Shown here: positions 49,960 to 58,812 of the stretch, piece after piece
Position numbering within the stretch: the stretch's first letter is position 1
Layout: each line of letters starts with the position of its first letter
DNA from: Bacillota bacterium
Lineage (GTDB): Bacteria; Bacillota; Sulfobacillia; Sulfobacillales; Sulfobacillaceae
NCBI GenBank assembly: GCA_026627065.1
Contig: JAPNUO010000004.1
Location: forward strand, 124,001-188,000
DNA: 64,000 nucleotides
Direction of reading: 5' to 3'
Translations under genes and position numbers: made by a program
Notes under the pieces: model-generated
Seen by the model: only the letters and a program-made list of their open reading frames with translations
Told to the model about the DNA's origin: nothing
The model's database searches: none

Positions 49960-51057
49960 CTAAATGTAATTGAGGCCTTCCGGCCATAACGGCATGATGG
50001 GCCAGACGGCGGACAGGGATTGTGGGCGCGTAGTAGCGTCAGGACGAAACAGCCATTCCGTGAGGGTTGGGCCGTCAGTGACCCAGGATTCCTCGGCAAA
50101 ATGAATGGCGTAGCTGTTGAAGGATTTGCGCTGGACTGTGAGGGGTCCCGAGCTTCGCTCCTGCCACACTGTTCGAAGGTCAGAGACGAGCCCATGGCCA
50201 TCGATCACTTTGACAAGCCAGGCATAGGGGCCTTGGCGAGCGGCCGGGACGTGGGCCAACAACATGGCCAGCGAGAGTTCGTTTTCCAGCACGGGAACCT
50301 CAATGCTGTTTTCTGGTTCCTCCAAGATATGGCCAATAATGGCTAGCAACCCTTCCGGACTTCCCGCCCATTCGATGACGCGACTCGGGGCACGACCGTG
50401 AAAAGGACGGTGATTAATCAGGGCGTAGGCGGCGGGTTGGTCGCCAAACGCGGCAATAAACCCAAGGGGGAGGCCTTGTTCGACGGTGGTTAACGGCTGC
50501 AATGCCAACAGTTGCTGCAATAGGGGGAGATCGCGGTGAAACCGCGTGGTCCGCGTCTCATAGAGGCGGGCTACCACAGGTGCATCGCGAAGGGGGTCGA
50601 GGGGGCGGACGGTGAACCGCTTGTCGCGAGCGTGGGAGGACAACCGGTGCCAGGCAACGCGGCCCACGGCGCGAGCGCCCCACCTCTGGTACAGCGCGAG
50701 ATTGCCGGAAATCAGAATGAGACGCACACCTTCGTGCCTTAGCAAAGTTTCCGCCAAAGTCAAAAGACGCCATGCCAGCCCTTTCCGCCGAAAGTCAGGA
50801 TGAGTCGCCACGGATCCCACACTGGCGACCTTTGTCGGCTGCCCGGAAAGAGTGGCGTCCCAGACCTGGGCTCCGAGAATGCTGACAATATCGCCGTCAT
50901 GGTCGGCAACATACCAGTGCGGCGCGTTGGATGCTTTGTATAAATGGGGGAATTCCTCGGCCATGTGGCCCGGGCGATGTGCGCGGAACACGGAGTCGGC
51001 CAGCCGCGCAATGTGCGGCATATCGTCAGGGGTTGCGGGACGAATCATAGTTGTCAT
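49960..51057 (-). CDS. GNAT acetyltransferase with C-terminal SCP2-like part
   Basis: This 365-residue protein has an N-terminal GNAT domain with VGSVATHPDFRRKGLAWRLL and GNLALYQRWGARAVGR, followed by a second domain of the Eis-like kind. ATG at 51057 overlaps the OppF stop (ATGA), so it belongs to the transporter operon. The acceptor is unknown; coupling with the importer suggests acetylation of an imported compound. Confidence 0.78.
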   Translation of the reverse strand: MTTMIRPATPDDMPHIARLADSVFRAHRPGHMAEEFPHLYKASNAPHWYVADHDGDIVSILGAQVWDATLSGQPTKVASVGSVATHPDFRRKGLAWRLLTLAETLLRHEGVRLILISGNLALYQRWGARAVGRVAWHRLSSHARDKRFTVRPLDPLRDAPVVARLYETRTTRFHRDLPLLQQLLALQPLTTVEQGLPLGFIAAFGDQPAAYALINHRPFHGRAPSRVIEWAGSPEGLLAIIGHILEEPENSIEVPVLENELSLAMLLAHVPAARQGPYAWLVKVIDGHGLVSDLRTVWQERSSGPLTVQRKSFNSYAIHFAEESWVTDGPTLTEWLFRPDATTRPQSLSAVWPIMPLWPEGLNYI

Positions 51058-52064
51058 GAGTGACCCTCCAAAGGTTCTGCGACCACGCGGCGCGGGGTCG
51101 GAAAGTGGCAGGCGTGGCGGTGGTCCTCCTGTTCCCACGGGATGAGGGGGGGTTTTTCTTTCTGGCAGAGGTCGTGCGCAAAGCGGCAACGCGGAGCAAA
51201 GCGGCATCCACTGGTCTCGGTGACGGAAAACTCTCCCAGTGGAATATACCGATCCTGGCCAGGGCGTTCCAAACCGCGGAGAACCGGTACAGCGCTGAGC
51301 AATGCTTGGGAATAGGGATGGACAGGCGAGCGGATGAGCTCGTCTGTGCTGGCTTCTTCAACAATTTCTCCTTGATAAATCACGTACATGCGACCGTCGT
51401 GACCAATGTACCGAGCAGCAGCAATGTCGTGGGTGATAAAGAGAAGCGCAATGCCATAGTCGCGCCTAAGCGTTTGAAGAAGGGTTAAGATACCCAGTCG
51501 CAGAGAGACATCGATCATCGAAATGGCTTCGTCTGCCACCAACACATCCGGCTCTACGGTAAGCGCCCGCGCAATGACGATGCGCTGACGTTGCCCACCG
51601 GACAGCATGTGGGGATATTTCCCAAGAACCACGTCGGGATTGAGACCCACGAGTTCCAGGACTTCTCTGGCTCGCCTTTCTATCCAGCCTTTTTCTTTGT
51701 GCCGACGCTTTGCTTCCCAAGATAACGGGGCGGCTAAGCTTTGATAAATCGTGCGGGCGGGATTGAGGGCTGCATAAGGATCTTGCTGAATTAACTGCAC
51801 CTTGCGCAGCCGTTCTTGACGTGTGCGGGGCGGCAGAGCGCTCAGATCTTCCCCATTGTAATAAATTTCTCCCGAATCATAGGTTTCAAACCCGCTCAAA
51901 ATCCGGCCAATGGTTGTTTTGCCGCAGCCAGATTCTCCAATAAAGGCAACTGCGCCGCCGTCGGGAATGACAAAGGAGACGCCCTTCACTGCTTGCACGG
52001 CCTTTTGCGCTAACAGGCCGCCCCGGGCAGGAAATGTTTTGACAAGATTGCGCGCTTCAATCAT
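51054..52064 (-). CDS. oppF: Opp-type ABC transporter ATPase (OppF)
   Basis: This 336-residue ATPase has Walker A GESGCGKTT, the IQQDPYAALNPARTI Q-loop segment, signature LSGGQRQRIVIARAL, and the C-terminal Cys-rich block CRFAPRCRFAHDLC of peptide-type ATPases. Walker B reads VLVADEAISMID in place of the usual DEPxSxLD, a notable variant. ATG overlaps the OppD stop (ATGA). Substrate inferred as cell-wall peptides or muropeptides from context. Confidence 0.9.
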   Translation of the reverse strand: MIEARNLVKTFPARGGLLAQKAVQAVKGVSFVIPDGGAVAFIGESGCGKTTIGRILSGFETYDSGEIYYNGEDLSALPPRTRQERLRKVQLIQQDPYAALNPARTIYQSLAAPLSWEAKRRHKEKGWIERRAREVLELVGLNPDVVLGKYPHMLSGGQRQRIVIARALTVEPDVLVADEAISMIDVSLRLGILTLLQTLRRDYGIALLFITHDIAAARYIGHDGRMYVIYQGEIVEEASTDELIRSPVHPYSQALLSAVPVLRGLERPGQDRYIPLGEFSVTETSGCRFAPRCRFAHDLCQKEKPPLIPWEQEDHRHACHFPTPRRVVAEPLEGHS

Positions 52065-53062
52065 GAGGCATCCACTCCATGACACATGACCAGACCATCT
52101 CCATGAGCTGAAGTCGGCACGGGATCCACGGTATCGCACACGCTGGTGCGGGCATAGCACCGTTCGCGAAAAACGCACCCTTTGGTCGGGATGGTTGCCA
52201 GATCAGGGGGACTGCCAGGGAGAGGCTTAGCATCGTCCAAATTACCCGTAATTCGGGGAATTGCGCGTATGAGGCCCTGTGTGTAAGGATGCTGAGGATT
52301 GGTGAGAAGGCTGAACGTCGGACCCTCCTCTACAACGCGTCCCGCATACATCACCACCACGCGGTCGGCCATTTCAGCGACGACTCCCATATCATGGGTG
52401 ATGACAATCGTGGTCAGCCCCTGTTCCTGATGAATAGATCGGACGATTTCCAGCACCGCTTGTTGGGTCAACATGTCGAGAGCAGTCGTGGGCTCATCCA
52501 AAATAAGAATGCGGGCCTTCAGGACGAGAGCAAAAACGAGGCCAACACGTTGACGCATGCCACCGGACAGCTCGTGCTGGTAAGACGTAAGCACGCGGTC
52601 GCCGTCTAACCCAATGCGTTCGGCTAACGCTTTGGCTTCTCGCAACAACCCTCGGAGGTCGCTAATGCCGTGAGAACGGCCGAGGTCCATCAACTGGGCG
52701 CCCACTCGCTTCAAAGGATTAAGGGAGTTGGACGAGGCTTGGAATACAAAGCCGAAATACCGCCCCCGAAGCCGTCGCAGGGGTTCACCCCGAAGTTGCA
52801 AGACATCACCGGCCCCATCCAGGAGGATGGCACCACCGTCGATACGGCCCGGGGGTTGGATGGCGTTCATCATCGCCATCGCCAGGGTAGTCTTGCCCGA
52901 CCCCGACTCCCCAATAAATCCAGTAATGTGTCGAGGGCGGATGTCCAACGTGACATTTTTTAGCGCGTTGAATCGTCCCCGGTCCGTGTCATAACTGACG
53001 GTCAGGTTTTGAATGTGGATGCCAGCGTCTTCAGCAGTCGGCGCGAGATCGTAAAGACTCAT
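52061..53062 (-). CDS. oppD: Opp-type ABC transporter ATPase (OppD)
   Basis: This 333-residue ATPase has Walker A GESGSGKTT, the VFQASSNSLNPLKRVG segment, signature LSGGMRQRVGLV, Walker B ILILDEPTTALD and the C-terminal block CVFRERCYARTSVC. It starts at ATG 53062 with GGGAGGGATG in front, one base after the OppC stop, and overlaps oppF by four bases. Confidence 0.92.
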   Translation of the reverse strand: MSLYDLAPTAEDAGIHIQNLTVSYDTDRGRFNALKNVTLDIRPRHITGFIGESGSGKTTLAMAMMNAIQPPGRIDGGAILLDGAGDVLQLRGEPLRRLRGRYFGFVFQASSNSLNPLKRVGAQLMDLGRSHGISDLRGLLREAKALAERIGLDGDRVLTSYQHELSGGMRQRVGLVFALVLKARILILDEPTTALDMLTQQAVLEIVRSIHQEQGLTTIVITHDMGVVAEMADRVVVMYAGRVVEEGPTFSLLTNPQHPYTQGLIRAIPRITGNLDDAKPLPGSPPDLATIPTKGCVFRERCYARTSVCDTVDPVPTSAHGDGLVMCHGVDAS

Positions 53063-53063
53063 A

Positions 53064-53972
53064 TCATCCCTCCCGGAGTCGTGGGTTGAACATCTCGTCC
53101 ATGGCGTCCAAGAATAAGACAACCCCCAAGGTTAGCAGCAAGATGCAAACGAGCGGAGATAGGAGGTAGGGCAGTGCCTGGGGGCTTTGCAGGGCCCCGC
53201 CCGTGAAAACGGCGAGGTTTAACATGACGCCCCAGTTGTTGACGTGAAAGGGGACGACGCCTAAATAGAATAATCCGACCTCTGCGTAGATGCCGCCGGT
53301 GATTGACACCAAGAGATTCATGGCAATGTACGGTCCGATATTGGGGAGAATCTCCTGAAAGACAATGTGCCACCAGGGTAGTCCGAGTCCGCGGGCCGCC
53401 TCAACAAATCCTCGCTCGCGGAGCGACAATGTTTGCGAGCGCACTGCTCGCGCTAATCCCCCCCAACCAGTAATGCCCAGAACAAATCCCATGGCAATGG
53501 GTTGGCCAAAGTTCCAGACGGTCGACAAAACGACTAGCAGCGGGAATCCGGGAATGGTGAGGATGAAGTCGGTAATGCGCATCAAGATGGTGTCCGTCGG
53601 CCCTAGGAAGTATCCTGAGACCAGACCAATACTGGTCCCGAAAAACACCGTAAAAAGAGCCGCCATCAGTGCCGCAAAGAGAACATACCGAGCACCGGTC
53701 ACTATGAGCGCCAAATTGCTGGTGCCTTCGAAATCGGTGCCGAGGGGATATCTTAAACTAGGCGGCGCGTAGATCGCATTAGGATTGATGGGAAGGTTAT
53801 GGGGGTACAAAAAGGGACCCACAATCGCCATGAGGGCAAAAAAGACGATAATGGCCAAGCCGAGCATGCGACTTGGACGGGCCGAAATCACGCGCCAAGC
53901 GATTGAAAGAAAAGAAGGACGCCGCAGTGTCGCGGCTGAAGTGGTGGGCTGGGGAAGCTGTTCTGCGATCAT
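53064..53972 (-). CDS. oppC: Opp-type ABC transporter permease (OppC)
   Basis: This 302-residue permease has an N-terminal OppC segment (AWRVISARPSRMLGLAIIVFF), about six helices, and the transport loop FVEAARGLGLPWWHIVFQEI. ATG follows GGAGGTCAAC and overlaps the oppB stop by four bases. Confidence 0.92.
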   Translation of the reverse strand: MIAEQLPQPTTSAATLRRPSFLSIAWRVISARPSRMLGLAIIVFFALMAIVGPFLYPHNLPINPNAIYAPPSLRYPLGTDFEGTSNLALIVTGARYVLFAALMAALFTVFFGTSIGLVSGYFLGPTDTILMRITDFILTIPGFPLLVVLSTVWNFGQPIAMGFVLGITGWGGLARAVRSQTLSLRERGFVEAARGLGLPWWHIVFQEILPNIGPYIAMNLLVSITGGIYAEVGLFYLGVVPFHVNNWGVMLNLAVFTGGALQSPQALPYLLSPLVCILLLTLGVVLFLDAMDEMFNPRLREG

Positions 53973-54964
53973 GTTGACCTCCGAATTCGCGGATCAACGA
54001 CAGAATACAGAAAGTCGGCGATAATATTGGAAAGAATGACAGCCATTGTGATAAACAAAAACGCTCCACTCATCAAGGGGTAATCGCGATTGCTAATGCT
54101 GGTCACTAGTAGGTTGCCTAGTCCGTTGTAGTCGAAAATATTCTCAATAAAGAGAGAGCCTCCAAACATAAATCCCAACGACAGGGCAAAGACGGTAAAA
54201 AGCGGCAAGATGGCGTTTCGTGCGATATAGCCAAAGCGAATACGCGGTTTCACGCCGCGAATCTCTGCCGCTAGGACGAAATCGTCGCCGAGCACAGAAA
54301 TGACGCTAGACTTCATCGTTAAAAGCCATCCACCGTAGCTAGAGATCGCGTAGGCGGCTACCGGCAACACGGCGTGGTAGGCTACCGATCCTAGAAAGGG
54401 AAAGTTGAATCCCACAGTGAGGTTAGCGTTATAGGGTGCGCCAAAGGGAAAAATCGGCCACAGCGTGGTAAAAAGAAACGCTAACAACAAGGCCACGACA
54501 AATTGCGGAATGCCGTGAAGCAGGGAGCCGGATACCGTAAGCGCGTTGCCAAGACCGGTTGATCGTTTCACGGCAGCGATGACACCTGCTGTCACTCCCA
54601 AAAGAAAACTGGTGATTAATCCCAGAAAAACCAGCACAATGGTCCATGGCGCGTCGCTTAGGACGATGTGAAGGACACTCACGCCTTCATACGAAATCGA
54701 TTGGCCGAGGTTAAAGTGAAGCAATTGCCAAAGATAATGAAAGTACTGGTCCACGAGTGGCTCGTGGGGGATATACCCATACATGACGCGTACTTCATTT
54801 TGCGCCTGCGTCGGCGTCATTCCCCGCATGATGAGGGTATTGTACTCGGCAGCCACCGGATTACCGGGCATCAAGCGCACCAAAAAAAAGGTAAAACTGG
54901 CCACCACTAAAACCATAATGGCGCCGCCGACGAGTCGCGAAATGAGCCGCCGGAGAAGCTGCAT
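53969..54964 (-). CDS. oppB: Opp-type ABC transporter permease (OppB)
   Basis: This 331-residue permease has the OppB start FTFFLVRLMPGNP, about six helices and the loop DFVLAAEIRGVKPRIRFGYI followed by the ENIFDYNGLGNLL block. ATG at 54964 follows GGGAGGTCAAG, 44 bases after oppA. Confidence 0.92.
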   Translation of the reverse strand: MQLLRRLISRLVGGAIMVLVVASFTFFLVRLMPGNPVAAEYNTLIMRGMTPTQAQNEVRVMYGYIPHEPLVDQYFHYLWQLLHFNLGQSISYEGVSVLHIVLSDAPWTIVLVFLGLITSFLLGVTAGVIAAVKRSTGLGNALTVSGSLLHGIPQFVVALLLAFLFTTLWPIFPFGAPYNANLTVGFNFPFLGSVAYHAVLPVAAYAISSYGGWLLTMKSSVISVLGDDFVLAAEIRGVKPRIRFGYIARNAILPLFTVFALSLGFMFGGSLFIENIFDYNGLGNLLVTSISNRDYPLMSGAFLFITMAVILSNIIADFLYSVVDPRIRRST

Positions 54965-55008
54965 GCTTCTTGACCTCCCTTTGAAGCGGGGCCGAGGCGG
55001 CCCCGCGG

Positions 55009-56841
55009 TTAGCTCTTGGGTCGGACATATCCCGCTTGCATCCAAACGCCCGCCGGGTTGTCCAGGTACGCAGCAGAAGTTGGAAAGTCTGTAAAGCGCG
55101 TGGTGTTGACAAACTGCACATTAATGTAATCCCAAAGCGTGATGACAGGGACATTTCTGTCGGTGGCTTCGGCTAGTTCCTGGACGATGGGACGCTGCTT
55201 GGCCACAGAGTTGATTTCGCTCAGTTCGTTGGTTAAGACACCGGGATTGATCATTTTCCCAGTTGTGGTGGGGATGGTAGCCGGCAAGTCAATCCAGTTT
55301 CCTTTGTCCTTGGCGGAAGCCGGATAGCGCACAAGGTGGGTGCCAATCAGATTGTAGCCATCAGCGACGCCATAAATCATGTTAAAGGCATTGGCTGGAG
55401 TCGGGCCCAAACCCATTAAGTAGAAGGAGACCGGCAACTTGCCATCCTGCTGTTCCTTCAGTTCTTGCGCGTAACTGGACACGATGTCGGGGCTGGTGGG
55501 AATGCCGAAGCTTGTGAGTTCCGAGGAGATGACCTTGGCTGCGGCAATCCAGTCGCTAAATCCGTTGACGGTGTAGATCGTCATTGTCCAGGGCTTGCCG
55601 TTGGGCATCATCCACTGGCCATTGACCAGCTTGAAACCGCTTTCCTTAAGAAGCTTGGTAGCCTTGCTGAGATTGGGAGAATACGTATTTAAGGATGCGA
55701 GTTGCGCGGGCGTCATCCATTGTTTGGTCGCGGCGTCAATGAGGCCATCAGGCCACTTGGCTGGCGTGCCGCTGACTGGCTCTGCAATTTTTTGCACCAC
55801 TTGACGGTTAATCACGTAAGCCAGGGCTTGGCGAACCTTCACCATATTATAGGGGTAAATGTTTTCGTTAAATGCCAACGAAGCAGCGACAACAGCCGGT
55901 GTGACGACCTCTTTGTTCCCTTTGGTCCGCAGCACTTGATCCAGGATATTGGTTGGCATTGAAGTGTAAGGAGCGAAATCTAACTGACCCGATTCGAGGT
56001 AGTTCCAGATTTGTTCGTTTCCCGTATAGTTCCGCATCACCACTTCTTTCACGTGGACGTTCTTGGCGTCGTAAAAGTACGGGTTTTTAACCAGGATGGC
56101 CTCGCCCGTATTCAAGTTTTTCAAAACAAACGGACCGGCGGAAAGGTCTTCAGATTTGGGCGGCGCGTAAGCGGCCACTTTCTTGCCGATTGTTGCCAAT
56201 TCATTGGCGGCCTTTTTGGCCTTCGCGAGGAGTTTGGAATTGTTGCCCGTGTACTGGGCGGTATCAATAATCGTCCAGATGTTTTTGGGCAGGACTGGCG
56301 CAAATTCTGAGCTGGGCACAATGGTTTGCTGGAGAAGTTGATTGAGAAACAGATTGTAATGATCTCCAGGCAGTTGCTCAAACTCCACCTGGTGGTTGTT
56401 CAAAGCTTTGACTGTGCCGAGGTCAAAGGCCTGGGCATTTCCTTGAGTAAATGCGATCGCCATAGAGGTCACGACGTCATTGGCGGTCACCGGTTGCCCA
56501 TTGGACCAGCGTGCATTGGGCTGTAGCGTCACCACGACCTTGGTTTGGTTGGCGTTGACAGTCCAACTCTTGGCCAACCCGGGTATAAAGCTGTTGGGAT
56601 TGGTTAACGAATTGGTATAGAACGCCAATTGCCATTGATCGTAGCCATCCCATGTGTTGCCGTTGGTGTTAAAAGGGTTATACGGCGCTCCCACGGTAAT
56701 GCCGTGGGCCTCGTTAATGGTGGTAAAAGGAATTGAGGCGCCGCTGTTTGAAGAGAGCGTCGCAGACGAGAATGTGCCACAACCAGCTAAGGCTAACGAT
56801 AGCGTCGTTACACTGGCCAACGCTATTGCATATCGTTTCAT
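55009..56841 (-). CDS. oppA: Family 5 extracellular solute-binding lipoprotein
   Basis: This 610-residue lipoprotein has signal peptide MKRYAIALASVTTLSLALAGC with the lipobox Cys21, then a peptide-binding-protein fold (WTVNANQTKVVVTLQPNARW, VRQALAYVINRQVVQKIAE). It would be tethered outside the membrane and feed the OppBCDF importer. Homologous proteins bind peptides, nickel or sugar-peptides such as muropeptides; context with MurQ, NagZ and NamZ favours the last. It follows murQ by 42 bases. Confidence 0.9.
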   Translation of the reverse strand: MKRYAIALASVTTLSLALAGCGTFSSATLSSNSGASIPFTTINEAHGITVGAPYNPFNTNGNTWDGYDQWQLAFYTNSLTNPNSFIPGLAKSWTVNANQTKVVVTLQPNARWSNGQPVTANDVVTSMAIAFTQGNAQAFDLGTVKALNNHQVEFEQLPGDHYNLFLNQLLQQTIVPSSEFAPVLPKNIWTIIDTAQYTGNNSKLLAKAKKAANELATIGKKVAAYAPPKSEDLSAGPFVLKNLNTGEAILVKNPYFYDAKNVHVKEVVMRNYTGNEQIWNYLESGQLDFAPYTSMPTNILDQVLRTKGNKEVVTPAVVAASLAFNENIYPYNMVKVRQALAYVINRQVVQKIAEPVSGTPAKWPDGLIDAATKQWMTPAQLASLNTYSPNLSKATKLLKESGFKLVNGQWMMPNGKPWTMTIYTVNGFSDWIAAAKVISSELTSFGIPTSPDIVSSYAQELKEQQDGKLPVSFYLMGLGPTPANAFNMIYGVADGYNLIGTHLVRYPASAKDKGNWIDLPATIPTTTGKMINPGVLTNELSEINSVAKQRPIVQELAEATDRNVPVITLWDYINVQFVNTTRFTDFPTSAAYLDNPAGVWMQAGYVRPKS

Positions 56842-56883
56842 AAATTGTCTCTCCTTTTTAAAATAATGTTTCAGTCATGGGCA

Positions 56884-57768
56884 TCAAAAAGATGACAAGC
56901 GCGCCAAGATGCCACCGACTTCGGCGAGTCGTCGGCGGGCATCATCCGCTGATGATTGGAGAAGATGCATCGCGATAGCCACCTTGGTCTCGCCATTCGC
57001 TTCTTCGAGAAGGTTTTGCGCCGCGACCGAGTCAATGTCGCAAGCCAGCATGACAATGCGGACGGCTCGATCGCGCAGCTTGGCATTACTGGGGTGCATG
57101 TCTACCATCAGGTTGCGATAAGTTTTTCCTAAGCCGACCATAGCTCCGGTGCTAAGCATATTTAGCACCATCTTTTGAGCAGTTCCCGCTTTCAGTCGCG
57201 TAGATCCCATCAGGACTTCCGGGCCGGAGTCAATGGCGATGGTGATATCTGAGACGAGCTCCGCTTTGGGGCGTTCGTTGCAGCTGAGCGATATGGTTGT
57301 GATTCCTTGCTGACGGGCCCATTGCAGCGCTCCCAAAACATACGGGGTGGTGCCAGAGGCACTGATGCCTACCACGACATCACCGCATTTGGCGCCAGCT
57401 GAGGCAAGGTCTACGGCCCCTTGTTCGCCGTCGTCTTCGGCACCTTCTTGAGCCTGAAACACCGCTGACGGGCCACCGGCAATAAGGGCTTGAACCAAAC
57501 TTGGATCCGTGTTGAAGGTGGGCGGACATTCTGCGGCGTCCAAAATGCCTAGGCGCCCACTTGTGCCCGCTCCAACGTAGAAGAGTTTGCCCCCACTGTT
57601 CAATCGAGCGACAATGCAGTCTATCGCTTCCGCGATGGCGGGCAGCGCTGCCTCTACCGCGATGGCCACGGTTTTATCCTGTGCATTCATGATACGGACG
57701 AGATCCAAGCTGGATAATGTCCCAAGATCGGGTATGGTTTGATCCCATAGCTCCGTGGTTAAGGACAT
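56884..57768 (-). CDS. murQ: N-acetylmuramic acid 6-phosphate etherase
   Basis: This 294-residue SIS-fold enzyme cleaves the lactyl ether of MurNAc-6-phosphate to give GlcNAc-6-phosphate and D-lactate. Blocks include FYVGAGTSGRLGILDAAE (with the catalytic Glu), PPTFNTDPSLV, GISASGTTPYV, TRLKAGTAQKMVLNML and MVDMHPSNAKLRDRAVRI. ATG at 57768 follows GAAGGTGAGTGG. It lies between the MurR-like regulator and the transporter genes. Confidence 0.96.
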   Translation of the reverse strand: MSLTTELWDQTIPDLGTLSSLDLVRIMNAQDKTVAIAVEAALPAIAEAIDCIVARLNSGGKLFYVGAGTSGRLGILDAAECPPTFNTDPSLVQALIAGGPSAVFQAQEGAEDDGEQGAVDLASAGAKCGDVVVGISASGTTPYVLGALQWARQQGITTISLSCNERPKAELVSDITIAIDSGPEVLMGSTRLKAGTAQKMVLNMLSTGAMVGLGKTYRNLMVDMHPSNAKLRDRAVRIVMLACDIDSVAAQNLLEEANGETKVAIAMHLLQSSADDARRRLAEVGGILARLSSF

Positions 57769-57828
57769 CCACTCACCTTCCATAAAGAGCCCCCGTTCAA
57801 GATGGTCTAACGTTTGAAGAAAAGGGTC

Positions 57829-58689
57829 CTACTGCCGATGAGGCCTGACAGCTTCTTCAGTTGCCTTGAGGTGCCTTAGGGTGCGATCCGGATCGCGGTT
57901 GGCTAACCAGAGCATCAAGGCGTCGCTAACCGCGAGCGAAGCAAGAACCGAGGTGGTGGCGCCGATTCTGGGTGTGGGCTCCATTGCCGTGACGTAAAAC
58001 ACGATATCTGCTTGACTCGCTAATGGGTTCTTGGGACGAAACTGCGTCATGGCCACTAAAAATGTTTGGTGTTGCTTAATTTGGGAAGCCAATTCCAACA
58101 CTTCGCGGGTGGAGCCGGAAAACGAGACAAGAAAAGCCACATCGTGAGGTTGCAAGATGGCTGTACCCATGGCAGCCATGTGCACGTCTGCCCAACTCAC
58201 CACTGGAAACCCTAGTCGAGTTAATTTTTGGGCTAGGTCAAGAGCCACCACCTGAGATGCCGCAGCCCCGTAGATGAGAATTCGCGAGGCTGACGACAAA
58301 CGATTACCGAGACGGCTTAGGTCCTCTTCATTGAGATTTCCGAGCGTGCTTCGCACAGAATCTTCGGCGGCCCTCGAAAACGATTGCAGTTGCGCCGAGA
58401 ATGAAGTCGCTGGGTTGAGCTCTTCATACCCAAAAGGCGACTCGTGTTCGTGTCGCACCAGATCAGCCGTCAGAAGGACTTTTAACGTGTTATAACTGTC
58501 TATCTTTAATGTCCGGCATAAACGAACGACTGCAGCCTGACTCGTTTTGGCTTCCTTGGCCAGGTCCCGAATGGTTAGAGTCAAGACGTTTTCAGGCTGG
58601 GCTAAAATCCATCGGGCTACCTTGGCTTCAGACTCCGCAAGCTCGTCGAGGTTAGCTTCAATTCTTTCGAGCACTCCGGATATGGGCAT
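57829..58689 (-). CDS. MurR/RpiR-family regulator
   Basis: This 286-residue regulator has an N-terminal helix-turn-helix (VLTLTIRDLAKEAKTSQAAVVRLCRTL) and a C-terminal SIS sugar-phosphate-binding domain (LIYGAAASQVVALDLAQKL, VAFLVSFSGSTREVLELA). By position with murQ it is probably a MurR-type repressor sensing MurNAc-6-phosphate. ATG follows GGAGGCTCTTC. The upstream palindrome at 58734-58751 is a candidate binding site. Confidence 0.9.
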   Translation of the reverse strand: MPISGVLERIEANLDELAESEAKVARWILAQPENVLTLTIRDLAKEAKTSQAAVVRLCRTLKIDSYNTLKVLLTADLVRHEHESPFGYEELNPATSFSAQLQSFSRAAEDSVRSTLGNLNEEDLSRLGNRLSSASRILIYGAAASQVVALDLAQKLTRLGFPVVSWADVHMAAMGTAILQPHDVAFLVSFSGSTREVLELASQIKQHQTFLVAMTQFRPKNPLASQADIVFYVTAMEPTPRIGATTSVLASLAVSDALMLWLANRDPDRTLRHLKATEEAVRPHRQ

Positions 58690-58733
58690 GAAGAGCCTCC
58701 GCCATTATCCATGGGAATTTTCTTAGTAATCAC

Positions 58734-58751
58734 CGTGATCATAATATCACG
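58734..58751. promoter_or_regulatory. Candidate operator upstream of the MurR-like gene
   Basis: CGTGAT and ATCACG form a perfect inverted repeat around CATAAT in the 123-base gap before the regulator gene. Autoregulation or control of the whole operon is a natural reading. Confidence 0.5.
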
Positions 58752-58812
58752 AAGAGATGGTCTGATACAATGTGTCGGCCAAAATATTTATCATCCAACC
58801 CAAAATTTCATC

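Noticed and set aside
53365..53772. 135-codon plus-strand ORF inside oppC
   Set aside because: It is the antisense shadow of a well supported permease gene.
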